Source: JAOAPY01 sp038237475
Lineage (GTDB): Bacteria > Acidobacteriota > Blastocatellia > Pyrinomonadales > Pyrinomonadaceae
DNA length: 64,000 nucleotides
Assembly (NCBI GenBank): GCA_038237475.1
Contig: JBBRYS010000002.1
Coordinates: 248,001 to 312,000, forward strand
Direction of reading: 5' to 3'
The position numbers and the translations under genes are program-made. Below, one piece after another: positions 54,901 through 62,469 of this stretch. The number at the start of each line of letters is the position of its first letter. Position 1 is the first letter of the stretch. The notes below the pieces were generated by a model. That model was not told the origin of the DNA. It saw only the letters and a list, made by a program, of their open reading frames with translations, and searched no databases.

Positions 54901-56594
54901 CGAGTCCAACACCGCTGCCTTCACCGAGTCCAACACCGCTGCCGTCGCCGAGTCCAACTCCGCTGCCTTCACCGAGTCCAACTCCGCTGCCTTCACCGAG
55001 TCCAACACCGCTGCCGTCGCCGAGTCCAACTCCGCTGCCTTCACCGAGTCCAACACCGCTGCCTTCACCGAGTCCAACTCCGCTGCCGTCGCCGAGCCCA
55101 ACTCCGCTGCCGTCGCCGAGCCCAACTCCGCTGCCGTCGCCGAGTCCAACTCCGCTGCCTTCACCGAGCCCGACACCATTGCCTTCGCCGAGTCCAACTC
55201 CGCTGCCGTCGCCGAGCCCTTCTCCGCTGCCGTCGCCGAGTCCAACTCCGTTGCCTTCACCGAGTCCGACACCATTGCCGTCGCCGAGTCCAACTCCATC
55301 GCTGACACCAATGCCACCCGTTGTCATCAGCGAGTTTCGTACCCGCGGGCCAAATGGCGCTAACGACGAGTTCATAGAAATCTATAACAACAGCGGCAAC
55401 GTTATCGATATCAGTGGCTGGAAGCTGCGCGGGTCAAACAACGCAGCTGCCGTCTCCACGCGCCTGACCATTGCCAATGGCACCATCATGCCCGCTCGCG
55501 CCCACTTCCTGGCCACGAACAACAGCGCCAGCGGCTATAGCGGCGGCGTGGCCGGCGATCAAACCTACAATAGCGGCATCACGAACGATGGCGGCATCGG
55601 CCTGGCTCTGCCGGACGACTCGATCGTCGACCAGGTCGGTATGAGTGCCGGCTCAGCTTTCAGAGAAGGAACCCAGCTCGCCCCCCTCGCGAGCGATGCC
55701 AATCAAAGTTATGAGCGCAAACCCGGAGGCGGCCTGGGCAGCACACAGGACACAGGTAACAACTTTGATGACCTCCAGCTAATCACCAGCGACCCGCAGA
55801 ACCTGAACAGTGGTCCAACTCCCGGACCGTCGCCGACCCCTGCACCCAGCGTGTCCCCAACACCCTCACCGACTCCCTCACCGACTCCCTCGCCGGTAGC
55901 GAGGCTTTCCCTCAGTCAAATCTACGGCGGCGGTGGCAATGCAGGTGCTCCTTACGTCAATGATTTTATCGAGATTTTTAATGCCGGAAGTACGACTGTG
56001 AATCTTTCGGGATGGTCGGTGCAGTATGCGGGTGCTACCAGCACCAGCTGGTCAGTTACAAATCTGTCGGCCGTGACGCTCTTGCCGGGACATTATTACC
56101 TGATTCAGGAAGCATCTGGTGGAGCAGTCGGAGCGAGCCTGCCCACTCCTGATGTAACTGGAACAATTAACCTGGCAGCCACCGCAGGCAAGGTTGCTTT
56201 GGTGAACAGTACCACCGCCCTGTCCGGCAGCGGTTGTTCCTTCGCCGCAACTGTCGTCGACTTTGTCGGTTACGGCAGTACTGCCGATTGTTTCGAAGGC
56301 GCCGGTCGCGCGCCGGCTCCGAGCAATACAAATGCTGTGATCCGTGGGGGCTCAGGCTGCAACGACACGAATGTAAACTCAGCAGACTTTTCTGCCGCAC
56401 CGCCTTCACCACGCAACACCGCAACTGCCGCCCACCAATGCCCGGTCAACATTGCGCCTCCGCCTGCGGACGCCAGCGCGTCTCAAGACGATACTTCCTC
56501 TTCCTGGGTTTGGTGTGAATACCCTACGAGAGTGTTTACTCGCCCAAGTTGGTTGTTGAGGCAAACGGGTCCGCTTGGTTTTGAGGCTAGCTAA
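51939..56594 (+). CDS. Large secreted protein: beta-propeller, TIGR03437-like domain, three lamin-tail domains, LPSPSPTP repeat
   Basis: 1551-residue envelope or secreted protein. A membrane segment near residue 30 (ARPLAALLLTTVLFFIAW) acts as signal or anchor. Then TolB/PD40-type propeller repeats (SGDGRRVAFES, SQDGARIAFASNSDPLG, SDDGRFIAFASNRNLTG), a TIGR03437-like domain (VNGRAAQILFVSPDKVIF), a first lamin-tail domain (INEVLADPPAGAAGDANHDG), a Big2-like Ig domain, then 24 LPSPSPTP repeats. Two more lamin-tail domains follow (ISEFRTRGPNGANDEFIEI; GAPYVNDFIEIFNAGSTTV), separated by another Pro-rich linker. It starts at TTG, or a nearby codon. The last 25 residues (WCEYPTRVF to GFEAS) look unlike a normal tail. 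Function unknown; adhesion or surface display is plausible. Confidence 0.85.
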   Translation: MSFEDFALDQVQQLTSRLSQNSLRFGARPLAALLLTTVLFFIAWRSPTTSQSSSVLQRLTTTPESVISINPSISGDGRRVAFESTEDFTLQGGAAGFRAFQADITTSPAQFLRFALGRSVTPGLSQDGARIAFASNSDPLGKNLDGNSEIFLFDGVTLRQVTETTPASEIRRIQDGNFQPSLSDDGRFIAFASNRNLTGQNDDANSEAFLYDSLSQTLTQITNTGGVVGVSSVKLSGDASHIAYVRDRGTSPDPNRDLVIFNRQTATIQTIAAGVNSIALAYGRAISDDGTRVVYALQTAPNTTQVFLFDARASSTRQVTSLASRATDVPLHPSLSGDGKRISFATRRNPLGMNSDGGVELFVYDVPTGVLSQVTNAPATATGEVVSSLNDDGSMAVFSFPRVLSGAVSDSTFNNNSEIYTVALEPRAPSGTLTVMHAASMTHDPLSPGAIAPDSLAIALGGSLALSSVQTEPLSNGTFPLSVGGTTVTVNGRAAQILFVSPDKVIFLDPSETAVGPATVVVTNADGFPSAGSIMVLASAPGIFTYGGAGSGAGIILNADTLLAGPFDPTDGRLRLSIFATGVRHAAQVTATSAGRSVTVESIQQSAELPGLDEVHVLVPASFRGAGPVGLVIQADSQVSNSSTVTFTGSSLRDVLINEVLADPPAGAAGDANHDGIRSSTQDEFVELVNTTSRDLDISGYDLLTRGTGNNILRHTFAGGTILSAGTAVVVFGGGNPNPTDPVFGGALVFKASTGGLSLNNASGTVTLRDLSDVEISTFSYGGSSGLLGDRGQSLTRSPDVTGGFTLHQTAPNSGGTLFSPGTKLDGAIFFATPAIGTIEVLPSAANILRGGEQQFSARASNPTGQEVSDVIFKWRSADNLIASVTQSGLARGLSAGTVQIFASARGVESAAVNLIVTAPAPSPSPTPLPSPSPTPLPSPSPSPLPSPSPTPLPSPSPTPLPSPSPTPLPSPSPSPLPSPSPTPLPSPSPTPLPSPSPTPLPSPSPTPLPSPSPTPLPSPSPTPLPSPSPTPLPSPSPTPLPSPSPTPLPSPSPTPLPSPSPTPLPSPSPTPLPSPSPTPLPSPSPTPLPSPSPSPLPSPSPTPLPSPSPTPLPSPSPTPSLTPMPPVVISEFRTRGPNGANDEFIEIYNNSGNVIDISGWKLRGSNNAAAVSTRLTIANGTIMPARAHFLATNNSASGYSGGVAGDQTYNSGITNDGGIGLALPDDSIVDQVGMSAGSAFREGTQLAPLASDANQSYERKPGGGLGSTQDTGNNFDDLQLITSDPQNLNSGPTPGPSPTPAPSVSPTPSPTPSPTPSPVARLSLSQIYGGGGNAGAPYVNDFIEIFNAGSTTVNLSGWSVQYAGATSTSWSVTNLSAVTLLPGHYYLIQEASGGAVGASLPTPDVTGTINLAATAGKVALVNSTTALSGSGCSFAATVVDFVGYGSTADCFEGAGRAPAPSNTNAVIRGGSGCNDTNVNSADFSAAPPSPRNTATAAHQCPVNIAPPPADASASQDDTSSSWVWCEYPTRVFTRPSWLLRQTGPLGFEAS
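54723..55298 (+). repeat. 24 tandem 24-base units encoding LPSPSPTP
   Basis: Exactly 24 in-frame units, each coding L-P-S-P-S-P-(T/S)-P, plus a partial one before. Third-position differences separate units. Units 7-9, 10-12 and 13-15 repeat a 72-base pattern nearly exactly (54867-55082), showing recent block duplication. The reading frame is kept because unit length is a multiple of three. Confidence 0.97.
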
Positions 56595-56598
56595 TAAA

Positions 56599-57390
56599 TT
56601 AACGGATTACCCCAGCCACGGGACTTGAGGCTCTGGCATAAAGCCTTTTCGGCATGCGTCCGGCAAGGTAGGCGAGTCTCCCGGCTTCAATCGCAAGCTT
56701 CATGGCAGTAGCCATCTTCACAGTGTCGCGTGCTTCCGCAATCGCTGTATTCAACAACACTGCGTCGGCTCCCAACTCCATCGCGATGGCTGCGTCGCTG
56801 GCAGTACCCACGCCCGCATCAACAATAATGGTCGCGTCCGGCAGTTGCTCTCTCATGATTCGCAGGTTGACGGGATTTTGCACTCCCAGACCGGAGCCGA
56901 TGGGCGCGGCCAGGGGCATCACTGCGGGACAGCCGGCCTCCAGTAATTTCCTGGCCATGATCAAATCGTCGGTGAAGTACGGCAAAACAACGAAGCCCTC
57001 CTTGCAAAGCGTGCGGGCAGCAGCCAGCGTCTGTTCATTGTCAGGAAACAAAGTCGTTTGGTCGCCAATTACTTCCAGCTTGATCAGATTGGTACCTAAT
57101 GCTTCCCGCGCCAGGCGAGCAGTCCGCACTGCTTCCTCGGCAGAGTAACAGCCCGCTGTATTCGGCAGGATTTGCAAAGCCGGATCCAGATGATCCAGAA
57201 ACGACTCTGCACTACGATCCAGCGGCACCCGCCGCACAGCCACGGTAACCATTTCTGCGGCCGAGGCTTGATGGGCTGCTTTCATCTCCTCGTAACTTCG
57301 ATATTTTCCCGTTCCGATGATCAGCCGCGAGTGAAATACTCGATCACCAATTTTGAAGGGATCATTTAATCCGGTTGCCGGTGTAGACAT
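56599..57390 (-). CDS. thiG: Thiazole synthase
   Basis: Assembles the thiamine thiazole ring from deoxyxylulose phosphate, dehydroglycine and ThiS thiocarboxylate. 263 residues. FHSRLIIGTGKYRSYEEMK, LPNTAGCYSAEEAVRTARLA, TNLIKLEVIGD (Schiff-base Lys) and the phosphate-binding GAPI and GVGTASDAAIAMELG regions are visible. Its stop is four bases from the convergent repeat-protein stop. Follows thiS. Confidence 0.97.
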   Translation of the reverse strand: MSTPATGLNDPFKIGDRVFHSRLIIGTGKYRSYEEMKAAHQASAAEMVTVAVRRVPLDRSAESFLDHLDPALQILPNTAGCYSAEEAVRTARLAREALGTNLIKLEVIGDQTTLFPDNEQTLAAARTLCKEGFVVLPYFTDDLIMARKLLEAGCPAVMPLAAPIGSGLGVQNPVNLRIMREQLPDATIIVDAGVGTASDAAIAMELGADAVLLNTAIAEARDTVKMATAMKLAIEAGRLAYLAGRMPKRLYARASSPVAGVIR

Positions 57391-57477
57391 ATGTGACCTA
57401 TAGATTTGCTTTGGCTGACTAAAACTCTCTTCAAAAACATTTCGCCAGCGAAGCGAAACAAACTCCAGGCGCGGCGA

Positions 57478-57690
57478 TCATACATCCTCGGCGCCGCCGC
57501 CAACAAAGTGGACGATCTCGAGCATATCCCCTTCGCGCAAATTGACGCGGGGCCATTCGGCGCGCCGCACAACTTTCTGATTCAATTCAATTGCCACGCG
57601 ATCGTGCGGTAGCGACAACTCCTGCAAAAGCTCATGCAGGGAAAACTCGGTGGTCAACTCGCGTTGTTCGCCATTTATCTTAATGTGCAA
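57478..57690 (-). CDS. thiS: Sulfur carrier protein ThiS with extended C-terminus
   Basis: Ubiquitin-like sulfur carrier for ThiG. IKINGEQRELTTEFSLHELL, LPHDRVAIELNQKVV and MLEIVHFVGGG are the family text. ThiS normally ends in Gly-Gly, whose C-terminus becomes a thiocarboxylate; here AEDV follows the glycines before the stop. I start at the TTG at 57690 with GGGGAGA just upstream, giving 70 residues; TTG 57705 is an alternative. Next to thiG, so function as ThiS is likely despite the tail. Confidence 0.88.
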   Translation of the reverse strand: MHIKINGEQRELTTEFSLHELLQELSLPHDRVAIELNQKVVRRAEWPRVNLREGDMLEIVHFVGGGAEDV

Positions 57691-57705
57691 AACTCTCCCC
57701 AACAA

Positions 57706-58656
57706 TCAGCCTGGGTTAATAACTCGCCGCGTCTCACTCGAGAGGCTACCGGCGGTGGCCTTGATAACAATTGCTGCCCTGCCCGTGTTGAAATGCGGGA
57801 TATGAGTCGAAACGGTCACGCTGCCCTGCTTGTTTGTTTTCAGCGGCAGGATTATAGGCCGGAAAGACGTGCCGAGTATTTTCACCGACACCGCCGCAGC
57901 AATTGGTGCCTCGCCCCGGTTCGAAATATGATTAATCGTGATTTGCATCTCAACTGCATCGCCGCCGCGCAGGTCTTTAGCGCCCACCAGATCGATTCGC
58001 AGACCATCCTCTATGTGCGGAACTTCTTCTCGTCCGCGCGCGTCATGAACCGTATAGGCCGAAGGAGCGCTGGGAACCGTGCGAGTGGCGACCAGTAGAG
58101 GGAGGTCGGGGTTACCCGGTTCGGGCGCGGCAGCGACATTGTTCAACGGTCCTTCCGGCTGGGCAACGTTAGCCACAACTGGTGGTGCGAATGATTGATC
58201 CAGCTGAGCATTATCCAACGGCGACCGACCGTCAGCAGCCGGCGGTTCTGGCTTCAGCTTAACATCGGCAGATTCCGATGTTGCTCCGGACTCGGCAACT
58301 CCAGTCGGACCGGCTGACACAAATTGGTGATCCAAAGACTCCTCTGCCAATGGAGTTGCCGCTGCGATCTGCTCAGGACGACTGGGAGGGACACCCATCT
58401 TCTTCAACTCGTCAAGGCGTCCGGCATTAATGGCGGCGCAGATCAATCGGTGCTGTCGTTGCAGCCGTTCGGTGAGCACCGCTTCGTCAAATCCGGCTGC
58501 AATCAGATCCTTGTACGACGATCGCTTGCTCGCCAGGATCGCGCCTCCGGCATAAACAAGCGACAGTACCAGAGGTGAGTCCAGCCCCTTGTCTTCAGTT
58601 TGCACATGGTAGACAACGCCATCGTGCTCCACGTCTGTGTTATAGCCTGTAATCAT
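57706..58656 (-). CDS. Conserved protein of unknown function with Ig-like C-terminus
   Basis: 316 residues, no signal peptide. Residues 1-100 form a distinctive domain (ITGYNTDVEHDGVVYHVQTE, ILASKRSSYKDLIAAGFDEA, LQRQHRLICAAINAGRLDEL) that I have seen in Acidobacteriota proteins without an assigned role. Residues 105-215 are Pro/Ala/Glu-rich and probably disordered. The last 90 residues look like a beta-sandwich (LRGGDAVEMQITINHISNRG). Its stop is 15 bases before the thiS start, so the three may be one operon, though no link to thiamine is evident. Confidence 0.75.
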   Translation of the reverse strand: MITGYNTDVEHDGVVYHVQTEDKGLDSPLVLSLVYAGGAILASKRSSYKDLIAAGFDEAVLTERLQRQHRLICAAINAGRLDELKKMGVPPSRPEQIAAATPLAEESLDHQFVSAGPTGVAESGATSESADVKLKPEPPAADGRSPLDNAQLDQSFAPPVVANVAQPEGPLNNVAAAPEPGNPDLPLLVATRTVPSAPSAYTVHDARGREEVPHIEDGLRIDLVGAKDLRGGDAVEMQITINHISNRGEAPIAAAVSVKILGTSFRPIILPLKTNKQGSVTVSTHIPHFNTGRAAIVIKATAGSLSSETRRVINPG

Positions 58657-58801
58657 TTTGAGTGAATTTCAGTTCATGAAATGGATTCGCCCGGTGCTCG
58701 CGTGGCTGCCTGATCGCAGAGCTTACCGAACGGTAACACACGAGTTTTTTGAGGGTCAAACCTGTGGCTCGCAAATGGGTTTGATCGCGAATTAGTGCTG
58801 C

Positions 58802-58830
58802 TTGACACCCCCTGCCAGTTGCTCTAGGAT
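58802..58830 (+). promoter_or_regulatory. Sigma-70-like promoter of the nuo operon
   Basis: TTGACA, 17 bases, TAGGAT: consensus -35 and four of six at -10. It lies about 90 bases before nuoA in a 264-base divergent gap that must also serve the gene on the other strand. Confidence 0.55.
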
Positions 58831-58920
58831 TCGCTTGTACAATGATTCTCAATCTTCATTCGCTGGCGAACACGTGCGGCAAAAATCTGTTCGCCGAACA
58901 GCGAAAGGAGGGGGAGCAAT

Positions 58921-59397
58921 ATGCCATTTAGCCTCGTCGATTATTTGCCCATTCTGCTGGTGTTCGTGGTCGCGGCTGGTTTCGCCGTCACGAATGTCTT
59001 TATCTCGCAGTTTATCGGGCAACGAAAAAAGACCCGCACTAAGATGATGCCATACGAGTGTGGCAAGGATCCGGTGGGTTCAGCGCACGAGCGCTTCTCG
59101 GTAAAATTTTATTTGATCGCAATGATTTTTATTCTGTTCGACATAGAAGTAATTTTTCTGGTGCCCTGGGCGGTGGTTTTCAAGACCATGGCTGGGCCCG
59201 CCTATGGCTTACGGAACCTGGTCTATGTCGAGATGATGCTGTTTATCGCCCTGCTGGCGGCTGGTTTAGTCTACGTCGTTAAGAAGGGTGCGTTTGATTG
59301 GAGTGATCGGGCGCGGCAGGAAGCGGAAGCCGAAGGACAGGCACTGGCTGAGGCTGATCGCAAGCGTCTCGCCATGAAATGGCGCTCAGCAGCCTGA
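58921..59397 (+). CDS. nuoA: NADH-quinone oxidoreductase subunit A
   Basis: Small membrane subunit of complex I with three helices, 158 residues. KMMPYECGKDPVGSAHERFS and FILFDIEVIFLVPWAVVF are diagnostic. A GGAGGGGGAGC ribosome site precedes the ATG. The C-terminal 35 residues are charged and longer than usual (about 120-140 in most bacteria). First gene of the nuo operon. Confidence 0.97.
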   Translation: MPFSLVDYLPILLVFVVAAGFAVTNVFISQFIGQRKKTRTKMMPYECGKDPVGSAHERFSVKFYLIAMIFILFDIEVIFLVPWAVVFKTMAGPAYGLRNLVYVEMMLFIALLAAGLVYVVKKGAFDWSDRARQEAEAEGQALAEADRKRLAMKWRSAA

Positions 59398-59413
59398 GTT
59401 TTGGGGTCGGTTT

Positions 59414-60043
59414 ATGGGACTTGAGAACATTTTGGGCGAGGCCCTGCCGGAAGTACTAACGACACGGCTCGATTCTATTATTAACTGGGCACGCAAATCG
59501 TCGTTGTGGCCGGCCACGTTCGGCCTGGCCTGCTGTGCCATCGAGATGATGAACGCCACCTCGTCCCGAAACGATTTGGCCCGCTTTGGCGCCGAAGTCT
59601 TTCGCGCCAGCCCGCGCCAGGCTGATGTGATGATCGTCTCCGGGCGCGTGTCGCGCAAGATGGCTCCGGTACTGAGACGTATTTACGATCAAATGCCTGA
59701 GCCCAAGTGGGTGATCTCGATGGGCGCCTGTGCGACCTCGGGCGGCGTGTTTGATAACTATGCCATCGTGCAGGGCGTCGACAAGATTGTTCCAGTTGAT
59801 GTTTACATCCCCGGTTGCCCCCCTCGGCCTGAAATGCTTATTCATGCCGTTATGATGTTGCAGGACAAGGTGATGAAAGAGTCAGTCCGCGATCGTAAGG
59901 ACGTGCCGGAAGAAGAAGCGCGTCAGGCCTTTGCGCCGGGCACGCTACCGGTCACCGACGGCTCGGCTGCTGATGTTTCGTTAACCCCGGAATCAAGACC
60001 CTATACCATTGCCTCGAAGCATGAACGACGACGCTCTTCTTAA
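59414..60043 (+). CDS. nuoB: NADH-quinone oxidoreductase subunit B
   Basis: Carries the terminal N2 iron-sulfur cluster at the quinone site. Cluster ligands lie in LACCAIEMMNA, MGACATSGGVFDNY and VYIPGCPPRPE. 209 residues; about 50 C-terminal residues extend beyond the core. Follows nuoA by 16 bases. Confidence 0.98.
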   Translation: MGLENILGEALPEVLTTRLDSIINWARKSSLWPATFGLACCAIEMMNATSSRNDLARFGAEVFRASPRQADVMIVSGRVSRKMAPVLRRIYDQMPEPKWVISMGACATSGGVFDNYAIVQGVDKIVPVDVYIPGCPPRPEMLIHAVMMLQDKVMKESVRDRKDVPEEEARQAFAPGTLPVTDGSAADVSLTPESRPYTIASKHERRRSS

Positions 60044-60068
60044 ATCGCAGCATGGGTTTCTTTTTTAA

Positions 60069-60614
60069 ATGACGGCCGGTCCAGAAAACGAACAAGTCTC
60101 GCAGGGACAAACAGCCACAAGTAACCAGACGCTCTCCGCACTTAACCAGGTGCTGACGGCGTTACAGCTTGATCACCCGCAATGGATCGTGGCGGTGAGC
60201 GAGGCCTTCGGTGAAGTCACCGCAATTGTACCGCGTGAATTCATCGTGGAGGTCTGTGCTTCTCTTAAAACAGCGCCCGCTTCTCCTTTTGATTTCCTGG
60301 CGGATCTTTGCGGCGTAGATCGCGGTGTCGAAGAAGAGCCGCGCTTTGAAGTTAACTACCACCTGTTTTCAACCACCACCTTTCTTCGCCTGCGATTAAA
60401 AGTAGTGCTGACTGAGCAGGATCCCCATGTGCCTACTGTCACCGGAGTGTGGCGCACGGCTAATTGGCACGAACGCGAAACCTACGATCTCCTGGGCGTC
60501 ATCTTTGATGGCCATCCGGATTTGAGACGAATCCTCCTACCTGACGACTGGCAGGGACATGCACTGCGGAAGGATTTTCCCCTGCGCGGATACGAACCAT
60601 ATAGCTTGAAATAA
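60069..60614 (+). CDS. nuoC: NADH-quinone oxidoreductase subunit C
   Basis: Peripheral-arm 30-kDa-type subunit, 181 residues. ANWHERETYDLLGVIFDGHP and LRRILLPDDWQGHALRKDFP are the family signatures. Separate from nuoD here, not fused as in some gammaproteobacteria. Confidence 0.97.
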   Translation: MTAGPENEQVSQGQTATSNQTLSALNQVLTALQLDHPQWIVAVSEAFGEVTAIVPREFIVEVCASLKTAPASPFDFLADLCGVDRGVEEEPRFEVNYHLFSTTTFLRLRLKVVLTEQDPHVPTVTGVWRTANWHERETYDLLGVIFDGHPDLRRILLPDDWQGHALRKDFPLRGYEPYSLK

Positions 60615-60688
60615 ATATTCCAGTTGCAGCTTGCTAACGGTTTCCCAGCTCAGCAATAGAGTTAGTGGAATGAGAAAAGAATTTATCG

Positions 60689-61906
60689 ATGAGCACGTCA
60701 ATTAATTTGCCACCGCAGTTCGAGGTCGTTGATCGTCCGCTGGATACCCAGATGACGATCTCGATGGGCCCGCAACACCCCTCAACCCATGGCGTGCTAC
60801 GCGTTGAACTCGTGCTCGACGGCGAAATGGTCGTCAAGGCTACGCCCGACATCGGCTATCTCCACACTGGAATGGAGAAGCTCTTCGAGTACAAGAAGTA
60901 CCAGCAGGGGATCGTCATCACCGATCGGATGGATTATTTGAATCCACTCGGTAACAACCTGGCCTACGTGATGGCGGCAGAGAAACTGCTGGCGCTCGAG
61001 ATTCCCGAACGTGCACAGACGATTCGCGTGCTGTTCTGCGAACTGCAACGCATCGCTTCGCATCTGGTCTGGCTTGGCACACACGCCCTGGACATTGGCG
61101 CGATGACTGTCTTTTTTTATTGCTTCCGTGAGCGCGAAAAGATTTTGAATTTGATCGAGGCAGCTTCCGGAGGCCGCCTGACGCCGTCATATTTTCGCAT
61201 TGGCGGTCTGATGATGGACTTGCCTGCCGGCTTCGAATCTCGTGTGAAACAGTTTCTGGATGGCTTTCCCAGCGCGCTCAAAGATTTCCAGACACTGCTT
61301 ACCGGCAACCGGATTTTTCAAAAGCGAACGCAGAATGTGGGACGCATCTCCGGGGCCGACGCGCTTGATTGGGGCCTCTCTGGGCCATGCCTGCGTGGCA
61401 GCGGTGTGCGGCTGGATATTCGGCGAGCCAATCCCTACACCGGTTACGAGAAGTACGACTTTGAAATTCCCATTGAACACGACGGCGATGTCTGGGCCCG
61501 GTATCTGGTCCGTTTGAGCGAGATGAAAGAGTCCCAGAAGATTGTGGCTCAAGCTTTGTCTCGACTTCGCCCCGGACCGGTTAAGGCAGACGCGCCGAAG
61601 GTAGTGCTACCCGATCGCGAAGCAATGAAGCAACACATGGATGCGCTGATTCACCACTTCCTGATTGTCGCCGAAGGTTTTGACGTGCCGGCCGGTGAGG
61701 TTTACCACCCGATTGAAGCCTCGAAAGGCGAACTGGGCGTCTACATAAAATCCGACGGTGGTCCAAAGCCCGCGCGCGTGCATTTCCGCGGTCCCAGCTT
61801 CGTAAATCTTTCGGCGTTACCCGACCTGGCCCAGGGCGCGATGATCGCCGATGTTGTTGCGATTATTGGATCGCTCGATATTGTTTTAGGGGAGATCGAT
61901 CGGTAG
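60689..61906 (+). CDS. nuoD: NADH-quinone oxidoreductase subunit D
   Basis: 49-kDa-type quinone-site subunit, 405 residues. SMGPQHPSTHGVLRVELVLD with the quinone His, GYLHTGMEKLFEYKKYQQGI, and DIVLGEIDR at the C-terminus are standard. 74 bases after nuoC. Confidence 0.98.
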   Translation: MSTSINLPPQFEVVDRPLDTQMTISMGPQHPSTHGVLRVELVLDGEMVVKATPDIGYLHTGMEKLFEYKKYQQGIVITDRMDYLNPLGNNLAYVMAAEKLLALEIPERAQTIRVLFCELQRIASHLVWLGTHALDIGAMTVFFYCFREREKILNLIEAASGGRLTPSYFRIGGLMMDLPAGFESRVKQFLDGFPSALKDFQTLLTGNRIFQKRTQNVGRISGADALDWGLSGPCLRGSGVRLDIRRANPYTGYEKYDFEIPIEHDGDVWARYLVRLSEMKESQKIVAQALSRLRPGPVKADAPKVVLPDREAMKQHMDALIHHFLIVAEGFDVPAGEVYHPIEASKGELGVYIKSDGGPKPARVHFRGPSFVNLSALPDLAQGAMIADVVAIIGSLDIVLGEIDR

Positions 61907-61921
61907 GAACGATTAATTTTT

Positions 61922-62452
61922 ATGAGCCGGCAGTTGACAAAAATCCAACCGCTTTCCCAGCCCGTCCAAATGCCGGAGGCGGCTGCAACCTTTTCGCCCG
62001 AGGTTGAGGCAGAGATCGATGCTCATCTGGCCAAGTATCCGGTGGCACGCTCGGCCATCCTGCCGTTGATGTTCATCGTGCAACGCGAGCGCGGTTATCT
62101 CGATCCGGCCGGTATTTTATACCTGGCGCACAAACTAGCGTTGCGAGTCACGGACATCTGGGAAGTGGCTACCTTCTATTCGATGATTCAGACCGAGCCA
62201 GTTGGTAAGTACCATATCCAGATCTGCAAGACGCTTTCGTGCAAGATTCTGGGCGAGCCGGAGATCACGCGCCACGTCTGCAACAAACTGGGTATTAAGC
62301 CGGGCGAAACTACAGCGGACGGGCGCTTTACAGTTTCAATGGTTGAGTGTCTGGGCTCCTGTGGTACGGCGCCGATGTTTCAAATCAACTTTGATTATCA
62401 TGAAAATCTGACCCCCGAAAAAGTAGATCATATTCTGGATTCATTGGCCTGA
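61922..62452 (+). CDS. nuoE: NADH-quinone oxidoreductase subunit E
   Basis: 24-kDa-type subunit with the N1a 2Fe-2S cluster, 176 residues. Ligand Cys lie in ICKTLSCKILG and VECLGSCGTAPMFQIN. Core text DIWEVATFYSMIQTEPVGKY is typical. 15 bases after nuoD. Confidence 0.97.
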   Translation: MSRQLTKIQPLSQPVQMPEAAATFSPEVEAEIDAHLAKYPVARSAILPLMFIVQRERGYLDPAGILYLAHKLALRVTDIWEVATFYSMIQTEPVGKYHIQICKTLSCKILGEPEITRHVCNKLGIKPGETTADGRFTVSMVECLGSCGTAPMFQINFDYHENLTPEKVDHILDSLA

Positions 62453-62469
62453 GCGGCAAACTAATCAAT

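Noticed and set aside
54723..55298. Possible CRISPR array from evenly spaced short repeats
   Set aside because: Units are contiguous with no unique spacers and are in frame with a coding gene.
54635..55375. Long minus-strand open frame rich in Gly-Val-Gly-Leu units opposite the Pro-rich repeat
   Set aside because: It mirrors the 24-base repeat of the plus-strand protein; any frame across such a repeat stays open. No start signal and no family.
57706..58656. Role of the unknown protein in thiamine synthesis
   Set aside because: Only adjacency supports it; no cofactor or sulfur motif is visible.
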